From Frankiaceae bacterium (lineage in GTDB: Bacteria > Actinomycetota > Actinomycetes > Mycobacteriales > SCTD01): a stretch of 14,257 nt of DNA. Below the pieces are notes generated by a model. That model was not told the DNA's origin, did no database searches, and was given only the letters and a program-made list of their open reading frames with translations. The translations under genes were made by a program, and so were the position numbers. The DNA lies in contig JAJAYV010000200.1 in NCBI GenBank assembly GCA_026786045.1, positions 1-14,257 of the forward strand, in the 5' to 3' direction. This document shows positions 1-5,341 of the stretch, one piece after another. Each line of letters opens with the position of its first letter. Within the stretch, counting starts at the first letter, position 1.

Positions 1-1
1 C

Positions 2-145
2 CCCCCCGCCCCGGGGCGCTGGGGCGACGCGGCGACCGCCGCAGTGACCGTGCTCGCTGCGCAGGCCGGCGCGTGGGCGGTGCGGGTGCACGAGGCGCGG
101 CCCAGCGCCGACGCCGTGCGGGTCGTCGCGAAGGTCGGTGCGTGA
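2..145 (+). CDS. folP: Dihydropteroate synthase, C-terminal end only (cut by window start)
   Basis: The window opens inside this gene; the last 47 codons are visible, read in the frame starting at base 2. The fragment contains GAWAVRVHEARPSADAVRV, the typical C-terminal end of dihydropteroate synthase. Its Arg-x-His (residues 28 and 30 of the fragment) corresponds to the RVH of the E. coli enzyme that binds the phosphate of the pterin substrate. The enzyme condenses 6-hydroxymethyl-dihydropterin diphosphate with p-aminobenzoate to dihydropteroate and is the sulfonamide target. The TGA stop overlaps the GTG start of the next gene by 4 bases, and folB and folK follow, which supports the identification. 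The TIM barrel and most of the active site lie outside the window. Confidence 0.88.
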   Translation, partial: PPAPGRWGDAATAAVTVLAAQAGAWAVRVHEARPSADAVRVVAKVGA

Positions 146-552
146 GCGACGTCGAGCAGGTCGAGGCCGCCAACACGGCGATGTACGAGGCGTTCGAGTC
201 CGCCGATGTCGACCGGATGGCGCGGGTGTGGGACGACGTCGACCCCGGCGGGCTGGTGTGCGTCCACCCGGGCTGGCCGATGCTGCGCGGGCGCGACCAC
301 GTGCTGCGGTCCTGGTCGGCGGTGATGGCCGGCACCGACTACATCCAGTTCTTCCTCACCGACGTGCAGGTCAGCGTCGTCGGCGACACGGCGATCGTGA
401 CGTGCACCGAGAACGTTCTCACCGAGGTCACCGAGAACCCGGTCGGCGCCTCGGCGGTCGTCGCGACGAACGTCCTCGTGCGCCGCGCCGACGGCTGGCG
501 GGTGCGCGTGCACCACGGCTCGCCGGTGCTGGGGCGGCTCGTCGATGAGTGA
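142..552 (+). CDS. NTF2-like / SnoaL-like small protein in the folate operon
   Basis: The protein is 136 residues and fits the NTF2/SnoaL cone fold. It has an N-terminal helical part (1-32), then VCVHPGWPMLRG (39-50), a helix with RSW (56-58), strands around FLTDVQVSVVGDTAIV (71-86), and a C-terminal WRVRVHHGSPV (119-129) typical of the superfamily. The GTG start at 142 is chosen because it overlaps the folP stop in a GTGA; the longer frame from 73 only adds residues that shadow folP. The reading frame overlaps folB by 8 bases. The function is unknown. Superfamily members include ketosteroid isomerase-like enzymes and simple binding proteins. Its position between folP and folB suggests a pterin-related role, but nothing in the sequence proves one. 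No signal peptide or membrane segment is seen. Confidence 0.85.
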   Translation: MSDVEQVEAANTAMYEAFESADVDRMARVWDDVDPGGLVCVHPGWPMLRGRDHVLRSWSAVMAGTDYIQFFLTDVQVSVVGDTAIVTCTENVLTEVTENPVGASAVVATNVLVRRADGWRVRVHHGSPVLGRLVDE

Positions 553-901
553 CCGCATCACGCTGAAGGGCCTGCGCGTCAGGGGGTTCCACGGCGTGCT
601 GCCCGAGGAGCGGTGCGACGGGCAGGAGTTCGTCGTCGACGTCGTGCTCGCCCTCGACCTCGCCCCGGCCGCGGCGACCGACAACGTCGCCGACACCGTC
701 CACTATGGCGAGCTGGCCGAGCGGCTGGCCGCCGTCGTCGCGGGGGAGCCGGTCGACCTGGTCGAGACCCTCGCCGACCGGCTCGCGACGGTCTGCCTGT
801 CGTACGACCGGGTGCAGCGCGCGGAGGTGACGGTGCACAAGCCGTCCGCCCCGATCCCGCTGTCGTTCGACGACGTCAGCGTCACGCTCGTGCGGCCGTG
901 A
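545..901 (+). CDS. folB: Dihydroneopterin aldolase
   Basis: FolB converts 7,8-dihydroneopterin to 6-hydroxymethyl-7,8-dihydropterin and glycolaldehyde in folate synthesis. The 118-residue length is normal for the family. Visible hallmarks are GFHGVLPEE (14-22, with the pterin-site Glu21), DTVHYGEL (50-57, Tyr54), LVETLAD (72-78, Glu74) and VHKPSAPI (97-104, with the catalytic Lys99). The ATG at 545 lies inside the end of the preceding NTF2-like gene (8-base overlap), and the TGA overlaps the GTG of folK, so translation is probably coupled across all three. The T-fold enzyme normally forms an octamer in the cytoplasm. Confidence 0.96.
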   Translation: MSDRITLKGLRVRGFHGVLPEERCDGQEFVVDVVLALDLAPAAATDNVADTVHYGELAERLAAVVAGEPVDLVETLADRLATVCLSYDRVQRAEVTVHKPSAPIPLSFDDVSVTLVRP

Positions 902-1356
902 CCGCGGTCCTGTCGATCGGCAGCAACCTCGGCGACCGGCTGGCGATGCTGCGCCTGGCCGTCGAGGTGCTCGAGCCCGCTGCCGTGTCGCCCGTCTACG
1001 AGACCGCCCCGGTGGGCGGTGTGGAGCAGGACGACTACCTCAACGCGGTGCTGCTGTGCGAGCTCGACGCCGCGACCGCCTGGGCGCGGGCGCAGCAGGC
1101 CGAGCAGACGGCCGGTCGGGAGCGCGTCGTGCACTGGGGACCGCGCACGCTCGACATCGACGTGGTCGTCGCCGACGGACCGGTGCCGGACGGCCTGCTG
1201 CTGCCGCACCCGCGCGCGCACGAGCGGGCCTTCGTCCTGCGGCCGTGGCTCGACATCGAGCCCGACGCAGTCCTACCGGGCCACGGCCGGGTGCGCGACC
1301 TGCGTGTCGACGACTCCGGCGTGCGGCGCCGTGACGACCTGCGGCTGCTGCCGTGA
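898..1356 (+). CDS. folK: 2-amino-4-hydroxy-6-hydroxymethyldihydropteridine diphosphokinase (HPPK)
   Basis: FolK transfers pyrophosphate from ATP to 6-hydroxymethyl-dihydropterin, the step between FolB and FolP. The GTG start at 898 gives 152 residues, a normal length for HPPK. Motifs in order: SIGSNLGDR (6-14), PVYETAPVGG (32-41), QDDYLNAV (44-51), and WGPRTLDIDVV (80-90), whose two Asp residues (86 and 88) bind the catalytic magnesium ions. LLPHPRAHERAFVLRP (101-116) follows. The start is fixed by the GTGA overlap with folB; a longer in-frame extension to 613 would run through folB and is not credible. The TGA overlaps the GTG of the next gene. Confidence 0.95.
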   Translation: MTAVLSIGSNLGDRLAMLRLAVEVLEPAAVSPVYETAPVGGVEQDDYLNAVLLCELDAATAWARAQQAEQTAGRERVVHWGPRTLDIDVVVADGPVPDGLLLPHPRAHERAFVLRPWLDIEPDAVLPGHGRVRDLRVDDSGVRRRDDLRLLP

Positions 1357-1817
1357 CGCCGACCCGCCCCGGCACGCTCGTCGCGCTCGTGCTCGGCTTC
1401 GGCACGCTGGCCTACCTGCTCGCCGTCGTCGCGTACGGCGACCTGCCGCGGCTGCCGCGCTACGCGCCGGTCAGCGTGGTGCTACTGGCGGTGCTCGAGG
1501 TCGCCATGGCCAAGGTCGTGCGCGATCGGCTGCTGCACCGCAGCCGGCGCGGCGCGCGGCCGCTGCACCCGATGCAGGTCGCTCGTGCGGCGGTGCTGGC
1601 CAAGGCGTCGAGCGCCGGCGGCGCGGTCCTGCTGGGCGTCTACACGGGGCTGCTGGCCTGGACGCTGCCGCGCCGCGACGTGCTCGCCGCGAGCCGCGAG
1701 GACGCCCTCGTCGCCGGGCTCTCGGCGCTGGCCTGCCTCGGCCTGGTGGCGGCGGCGCTGCTGCTGGAGGGCGCGTGCCGCCGGCCCGACCGCGACGACC
1801 TAGAGTCGGCGCCGTGA
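1353..1817 (+). CDS. DUF3180 family membrane protein
   Basis: This 154-residue integral membrane protein of unknown function belongs to the DUF3180 family, which in actinomycetes commonly follows folK (Rv3605c position in Mycobacterium tuberculosis). Four hydrophobic segments are visible at about 8-28, 39-54, 79-104 and 117-140. A basic loop rich in Arg (56-69, including RDRLLHRSRRGAR) lies between segments 2 and 3, suggesting that this loop is cytoplasmic. The GTG start overlaps the folK stop. The last codons include a CTA leucine, rare in such a GC-rich gene; it forms part of the TAGAGT hexamer proposed as a promoter for the next gene. A role linked to folate is only inferred from position. 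Confidence 0.87.
   Translation: MTPTRPGTLVALVLGFGTLAYLLAVVAYGDLPRLPRYAPVSVVLLAVLEVAMAKVVRDRLLHRSRRGARPLHPMQVARAAVLAKASSAGGAVLLGVYTGLLAWTLPRRDVLAASREDALVAGLSALACLGLVAAALLLEGACRRPDRDDLESAP
1801..1813 (+). promoter_or_regulatory. Probable internal leaderless promoter (-10 TAGAGT)
   Basis: TAGAGT at 1801-1806 matches the actinobacterial -10 consensus TANNNT and stands out in very GC-rich DNA. Seven bases (cggcgcc) separate it from the GTG start at 1814, so transcription would begin at or next to the start codon and give a leaderless mRNA. The same arrangement (TANNNT, 7 bases, GTG) precedes lysS. No clear -35 box is visible, which is common for such promoters. The hexamer forces a rare CTA codon in the overlapping DUF3180 gene. 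Inference only. Confidence 0.5.
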
Positions 1818-2098
1818 GCTCCCCGACCGAAGACCTCGAGGCCCTGTCCACCGACGAGCTGCGCTCGCGCGCGTTCGACAAGGCCGAGCACGCCAAGGAC
1901 GTCGGCTTCTTCTGGGACGTCGTCAAGCACATGCGCGCCAGCCAGGCGATCGCCGTCGAGGACGGCTCGTCCGGCGGGATCACCGGCAGCATCACCGAGC
2001 TGGTCCATCTGGTGCGCGAGCTCACCGGCAAGGAGCCGCTCGGCGCCGACGAGCCGCTGTTGCGAGCCCGTTTCCTCGACTACCTGCGCCAGCCGTGA
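1814..2098 (+). CDS. Conserved-looking small protein of unknown function (94 aa)
   Basis: I do not recognise a named family. The GTG at 1814 overlaps the DUF3180 stop, and the TGA overlaps the GTG of the SRPBCC gene, so this is a genuine operon member. The protein is soluble, mixed charged and mostly helical by composition. It starts with an acidic, Ser/Thr-rich stretch (SSPTEDLEALSTDELRSRA, 2-20). A charged helix with KAEHAKDVGFFWDVVKHM (22-39) follows, then a Gly/Ser turn (DGSSGGITGS, 50-59), a helix with ELVHLVRELTG (61-71) and a C-terminal helix. No Cys, signal peptide or membrane segment is present. A promoter-like TAGAGT sits 7 bases before the start, so it may also be expressed independently of the folate genes. 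The longer open frame upstream to 1019 only shadows folK and DUF3180. Confidence 0.8.
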   Translation: MSSPTEDLEALSTDELRSRAFDKAEHAKDVGFFWDVVKHMRASQAIAVEDGSSGGITGSITELVHLVRELTGKEPLGADEPLLRARFLDYLRQP

Positions 2099-2598
2099 GC
2101 GGCAGCGCGGGGGATGTCGTGCTGGAGCACGTCGCGGTCGAGGTCAGCGAGCTGCTGCCGGCCCCGCCCGACGAGGTCTACGCGCTGCTGACCGACGTCG
2201 CGCGAATGGGCGGCCTCGGTCCCGAGAACACCCGCTCCGAGTGGGAGTCCGAGGACCGCGGCGTCGGCGCCGTCTTCCGCGGGTGGAACGTCCTGCAGGG
2301 CAACGCCTACGACGTCCCCTGCACCGTCGTCGCCGCCGACCCGCCCCGCGCGTTCGCCTGGGCCGTCGGCGACCCCGCCCTGCCGTCGGCCACCTGGTCC
2401 TACGACCTGGTCGAGGACGGCGGCGGCACCCGCGTGACGCAGCGCTTCCAGCACGGGCCGGGCCGCACCTTTCTGCGCCGGGCTGTGTCGGCCGAGCCCG
2501 AGCGCGCCGCCGAGCTCGTCGCCCAGCGGGTCGCCCAGATCGAGGCCGGCATGCGCACCACCCTCCAGGCTGCGGCCGCCCTCCTCCGCGAGCACTGA
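2095..2598 (+). CDS. SRPBCC (START-like) family protein
   Basis: The protein is 167 residues with the profile of the SRPBCC/polyketide cyclase helix-grip fold. It has LPAPPDEVYALLTDVARMG (21-39) as the usual first strand and helix, then strands with VGAVFRGWN (57-65), PCTVVAADPPRAFAW (75-89), WSYDLVEDGGGTRVTQRF (101-118) and a long C-terminal helix (about 135-165). Members bind hydrophobic ligands or act as cyclases or aromatase-like enzymes; the ligand here cannot be predicted. The GTG start overlaps the previous stop by 4 bases. It is the last gene of the folate block; the next gene faces it from the other strand. Confidence 0.85.
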   Translation: MSGSAGDVVLEHVAVEVSELLPAPPDEVYALLTDVARMGGLGPENTRSEWESEDRGVGAVFRGWNVLQGNAYDVPCTVVAADPPRAFAWAVGDPALPSATWSYDLVEDGGGTRVTQRFQHGPGRTFLRRAVSAEPERAAELVAQRVAQIEAGMRTTLQAAAALLREH

Positions 2599-2730
2599 GC
2601 CTGCGGGCTGCCGGGGGTCGGGGACGACGGGACGCGTGCAGCGGTCGGTGCACCACGGGTCAACTTCCGGCCGATCGTGACCTCTCTTGCACCGCGCTCT
2701 GCACGACACAGGCCGCGCGACCGGGTCCCC
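2599..2730. other. Convergent intergenic gap (132 bp)
   Basis: This gap lies between the ends of the SRPBCC gene (plus) and the DUF1684 gene (minus). Only weak inverted repeats are visible: AGCC/GGCT at 2598-2609, and GGTCA/TGACC at 2658-2662 and 2678-2682 with a 15-base loop. Neither is a convincing terminator. No small gene or RNA is seen. Confidence 0.5.
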
Positions 2731-3321
2731 TCAGCGGCCGGACAGCTCACCGACCGGCACGACGACGTCCAGGACGTTGCCCGGGGGCGGCAGGGGGCAG
2801 CTCCACCGCGGGTCGTGCGCGCAGCTCGGCGCGTAGAGGTAGTTGAGGTCCACGACGAGCTCGCCGTCCGCGGTCGTGCCGAGGTCGGCGCCCTTGATGG
2901 TGTCGTAGAGGTAGCGCCCGCCGCCGTAGGACAGCGTCCCGCTGCCGGCGTCGCGCACGGGCACCCACAGCCCGCCGCCGTACGAGGCGAGCCACCACGC
3001 GTCGAGCGGCCCCCAGGGGGTGAGCAGGACGCCCGCGCGCTCCCACGGCACCACACCGTCGGTCGCCGTAGGGACCTCGATGCGCAGCGGCTCCGCGGGC
3101 TCCAGCCGCACCGTGGCGCGCCAGCCCGGGTCGTGGTCGGGGACGTCCAGCCCGCGGAAGCTCTCGCGGTCCACCGGCGACTGCGGGTGCTCGGCGAACA
3201 GCTGGTCGCGCACCGCCGCCCAGCCCGCGTGGGCGACGTGCGGGTGTGCCTCCGCGCGCACGGCGTCGTAGAGCGCGTGCACGCGGCGCCGCCAGTCCAG
3301 CAGCTCCAGGGCGGCGGTCAC
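2731..3321 (-). CDS. DUF1684 domain-containing protein
   Basis: The protein has 196 residues and carries the DUF1684 signature. It starts with DWRRRVHALYDAVR (9-22) and LFAEHPQSPV (41-50). The C-terminal half has SYGGGRYLYD (131-140) and VVDLNYLYAPSCAHDPRWSC (157-176), followed by PLPPPGNVLDVVVPVGE (177-192). The two cysteines (167 and 175) and the Tyr/Pro/Asn-rich stretch around them are the family's conserved core. The biochemical function of DUF1684 is unknown to me. The GTG start at 3321 is set by a GTGA overlap with the stop of the NuoD-like gene; the much longer open frame upstream is a shadow. It is the last gene of the minus-strand cassette. No signal peptide or membrane segment is seen, so a cytoplasmic protein is expected. 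Confidence 0.85.
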   Translation of the reverse strand: MTAALELLDWRRRVHALYDAVRAEAHPHVAHAGWAAVRDQLFAEHPQSPVDRESFRGLDVPDHDPGWRATVRLEPAEPLRIEVPTATDGVVPWERAGVLLTPWGPLDAWWLASYGGGLWVPVRDAGSGTLSYGGGRYLYDTIKGADLGTTADGELVVDLNYLYAPSCAHDPRWSCPLPPPGNVLDVVVPVGELSGR

Positions 3322-4412
3322 TTGTCGATGTCGCCGATGACGAAGAAGAACGAGGCGAGCACGGTCACAAGGTCCTCCAGGCGGGTGCCGACGAGCGCGG
3401 TGCCGAGGGCCGACACGTTGTTGAACGAGGCGGTGCGCATCGCCAGCCTCCACGGCGACCGCTCCCCGCGCGAGACGAGGTAGTAGCCCTGCAGGCCGAG
3501 CGGGTTCTCCGTCCAGGCGTACGTCGCCCCCTCGGGCGCCTTGACGGTCTTCGGCAACCGGAGCGCCACCGGCCCGCCGGGCAGCCGGCCGAGGCACGCG
3601 TCGGCGAGCTCGACCGCGCCCGTCACCGCGTCGAGCAGGCAGGCGGAGCGGGCGTGCGCGTCGCCCTCGGTCCGGACGGCGACCGCCACGTCGAGCGATC
3701 CGTAGGCGAGGTAGGGCTCGTCGCGGCGCAGGTCGAGGTCGACCCCACTGCCTCGCGCGACCGGACCGGAGACGCCGTGTGACAGCGCGACATCCTTTGG
3801 CAGCAAGCCGATCCCGCGTGGGACGTCGTCGACGACCGCGGTCAGCACGGGCACCAGGGCGCGCACACCGTCGAGGGCGGTGTGCACCCGGTCGGTCCAC
3901 CCGGCCGGCACGTCGGCGGCCAGCCCGCCGATCCGGTTGAACATGTAGTGCATCCGCCCGCCGGTGGCCTCCTCCATGACGGCCTGCAGCGCCTCGCGTT
4001 CGGCGAAGCCGACCTGCCGGTCGGGGTCGGACGCGCCGAGGAACGCCAGGCCGTTGAGCACCCGGTTCAGCTCGGCGAGCAGGGTGCGCAGCCACACCGC
4101 CCGGTCGGGCACCTGCATGCCGAGCATCCGCTCGACGGCCAGGCAGATGCCCAGCTCGCTGCTGAACGCCGACAACCAGTCGTGCCGGTTGGCCAGCATC
4201 ACCGCCTGCCGGTAGTCGCGGACCTCGAAGAGCTTCTCGGCGCCGCGGTGCAGGAAGCCGACGACCGGCTCGGCGGTCTCGACGACGTCGCCGGTCAGCG
4301 TGAGCGCCACCTGCAGCACGCCGTGCGTCGACGGGTGGTGCGGCCCGAGCCGCAGGACCGTCGCGCCGGTGGCGTGGGCTGCGGCGCCGACGCCGACGAG
4401 GAGCTCGGTCAT
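3318..4412 (-). CDS. Stand-alone NuoD-like protein (complex I 49-kDa subunit paralogue)
   Basis: The 364-residue protein aligns along its length with NuoD/NDUFS2 of NADH:quinone oxidoreductase. It has RLGPHHPSTHGVLQ (21-34), VVGFLHRGAEKLFEV (50-64), an RMHYMFNRIGGL segment, an internal GATYAWTENPLG, and a C-terminal FFFVIGDIDK close to the family's FGEVDR end. The quinone-site His (human mature His59) is kept as His30, and the arginine methylated in NDUFS2 is kept as Arg56. The quinone-site Tyr (human Tyr108) is Trp79, and the loop after ELNRVLNG is about six residues shorter than in NDUFS2. No [NiFe] cysteine motifs are present, so it is not a hydrogenase. No other complex I gene is in the window. 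It overlaps the methyltransferase gene by ATGA and the DUF1684 gene by GTGA. It may be a specialised paralogue rather than the respiratory subunit. Confidence 0.85.
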   Translation of the reverse strand: MTELLVGVGAAAHATGATVLRLGPHHPSTHGVLQVALTLTGDVVETAEPVVGFLHRGAEKLFEVRDYRQAVMLANRHDWLSAFSSELGICLAVERMLGMQVPDRAVWLRTLLAELNRVLNGLAFLGASDPDRQVGFAEREALQAVMEEATGGRMHYMFNRIGGLAADVPAGWTDRVHTALDGVRALVPVLTAVVDDVPRGIGLLPKDVALSHGVSGPVARGSGVDLDLRRDEPYLAYGSLDVAVAVRTEGDAHARSACLLDAVTGAVELADACLGRLPGGPVALRLPKTVKAPEGATYAWTENPLGLQGYYLVSRGERSPWRLAMRTASFNNVSALGTALVGTRLEDLVTVLASFFFVIGDIDK

Positions 4413-5323
4413 GCGAGCGGGTCCGCGATGCCGACGGGGGCGACCACCCAGCCGTACGACCCGAGGCCGCGCCGATCCAGCAGCTCGGCCGCCGACGAGG
4501 CCGCGGCGAGCTGCGCGAGGTAGTTGTGCGGATCGTTCCGGGAGAGCTCCTTGGGCGGGTGCTCGCTGCGGATCCCCAGCAGCGACAGGGCATCTGCTTG
4601 TGGGATCAGCCGGCCGCCGGACGCGGCAGCGACCGCGTCGAGTGCGACGTGGGCCGTGATGTCGCAGCTGCCGTCCGGCACCGGGTGCACCGGCCGGCCG
4701 TTCCGCCAGCCCGTGAGCGTCGGCCGACGGTCGCCGAGCACGTGCCCGTAGTCGACGGTGACGGCCAGCCCGCGCCGCACCTGCCCGACAGCGGCCGTCC
4801 AGGCGCGGTCGCGGGTCAGGCCCACCTCGACCCGGCGGCCCTGCGGCCACCACCGGCTGGCCCAGTCGACCGCCTCCGGCGAGGCGGGCGCCCCCAGCGC
4901 CTCGGTCCCGTCCGGTGCGACCTCGACGAGCCGGTCGTCGAACACCACGTCGAGCGGGACGTCGTCGAGCCACTCGTTGGAGAACAGCAGGCCCTCGAGC
5001 TCCGGGACCTCGGCGCTCCAGCCGATCCCGTCGAGCCCCGGGTCGGGGGCGAGGTCGACGCCGGTCAGCCGCCAGCGGGCGGGCACGTCGGGCAGCGCGG
5101 CCAGCAGCGTGCCGCGACCGGCGCCGACGTCGACGAGGTCGAACGGGGCGGGCCGGCCCAGCGCGTCGTCGACGAGCCCGGCCAGGCGGCGCACGGCCAC
5201 CGCGAACTGCGGCGCCGCGGCGACGGACGTACGGAAGTGGTCGGCCGGCGCGTGGCGCAGGAAGAACCCGTCCGGGCCGTAGAGGGCCGCGGACCAGGCC
5301 TGCCGCCAGGGGACCGTCTGCAC
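4409..5323 (-). CDS. MidA/NDUFAF7-like SAM-dependent methyltransferase
   Basis: The 304-residue protein has the marks of the MidA/NDUFAF7 family (Methyltransf_28). These are LYGPDGFFLRHAPADHFRTS (14-33), the SAM-binding VDVGAGRGTLL (64-74), SNEWLDDVPLDVV (115-127, the family's NE-x-x-D-x-x-P signature), TVDYGHVLGDR (189-199) and DGSCDITAHVALDAV (217-231). Human NDUFAF7 dimethylates an arginine of the NuoD homologue NDUFS2 during complex I assembly. This gene overlaps a NuoD-like gene by ATGA, so that protein is the obvious candidate substrate. The GTG at 5323 is chosen: an upstream start (5398) would run into the divergent thioesterase gene and adds residues without family similarity. The protein is shorter than the roughly 350-400 residues usual for the family. 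It leads a three-gene minus-strand operon. Confidence 0.84.
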   Translation of the reverse strand: MQTVPWRQAWSAALYGPDGFFLRHAPADHFRTSVAAAPQFAVAVRRLAGLVDDALGRPAPFDLVDVGAGRGTLLAALPDVPARWRLTGVDLAPDPGLDGIGWSAEVPELEGLLFSNEWLDDVPLDVVFDDRLVEVAPDGTEALGAPASPEAVDWASRWWPQGRRVEVGLTRDRAWTAAVGQVRRGLAVTVDYGHVLGDRRPTLTGWRNGRPVHPVPDGSCDITAHVALDAVAAASGGRLIPQADALSLLGIRSEHPPKELSRNDPHNYLAQLAAASSAAELLDRRGLGSYGWVVAPVGIADPLA

Positions 5324-5341
5324 CCTGGCAGTCTGCCGCCC
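5324..5341. promoter_or_regulatory. 18-bp divergent start region with 11-bp palindrome and overlapping -10-like hexamers
   Basis: Only 18 bases separate the GTG of the methyltransferase (minus) from the ATG of the thioesterase (plus). They hold the perfect inverted repeat GGCAG-T-CTGCC (5327-5337). Read on the plus strand, CAGTCT (5329-5334) lies 7 bases before the ATG. Read on the minus strand, CAGACT (5335-5330) lies 6 bases before the GTG. Both resemble the TANNNT -10 box with one mismatch, at a spacing suited to leaderless transcripts. A repressor or mutual exclusion of the two promoters is possible but unproven. No Shine-Dalgarno is visible for either gene. Confidence 0.4.

Noticed and set aside
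73..141. Upstream ATG/GTG extension of the NTF2-like gene
   Set aside because: The added residues are an Arg/Gly-rich shadow of folP, while GTG at 142 makes the usual GTGA overlap.
3318..4412. NuoD-like protein as a [NiFe]-hydrogenase large subunit
   Set aside because: The paired Cys-x-x-Cys motifs that bind nickel and iron are absent; the three cysteines lie elsewhere.
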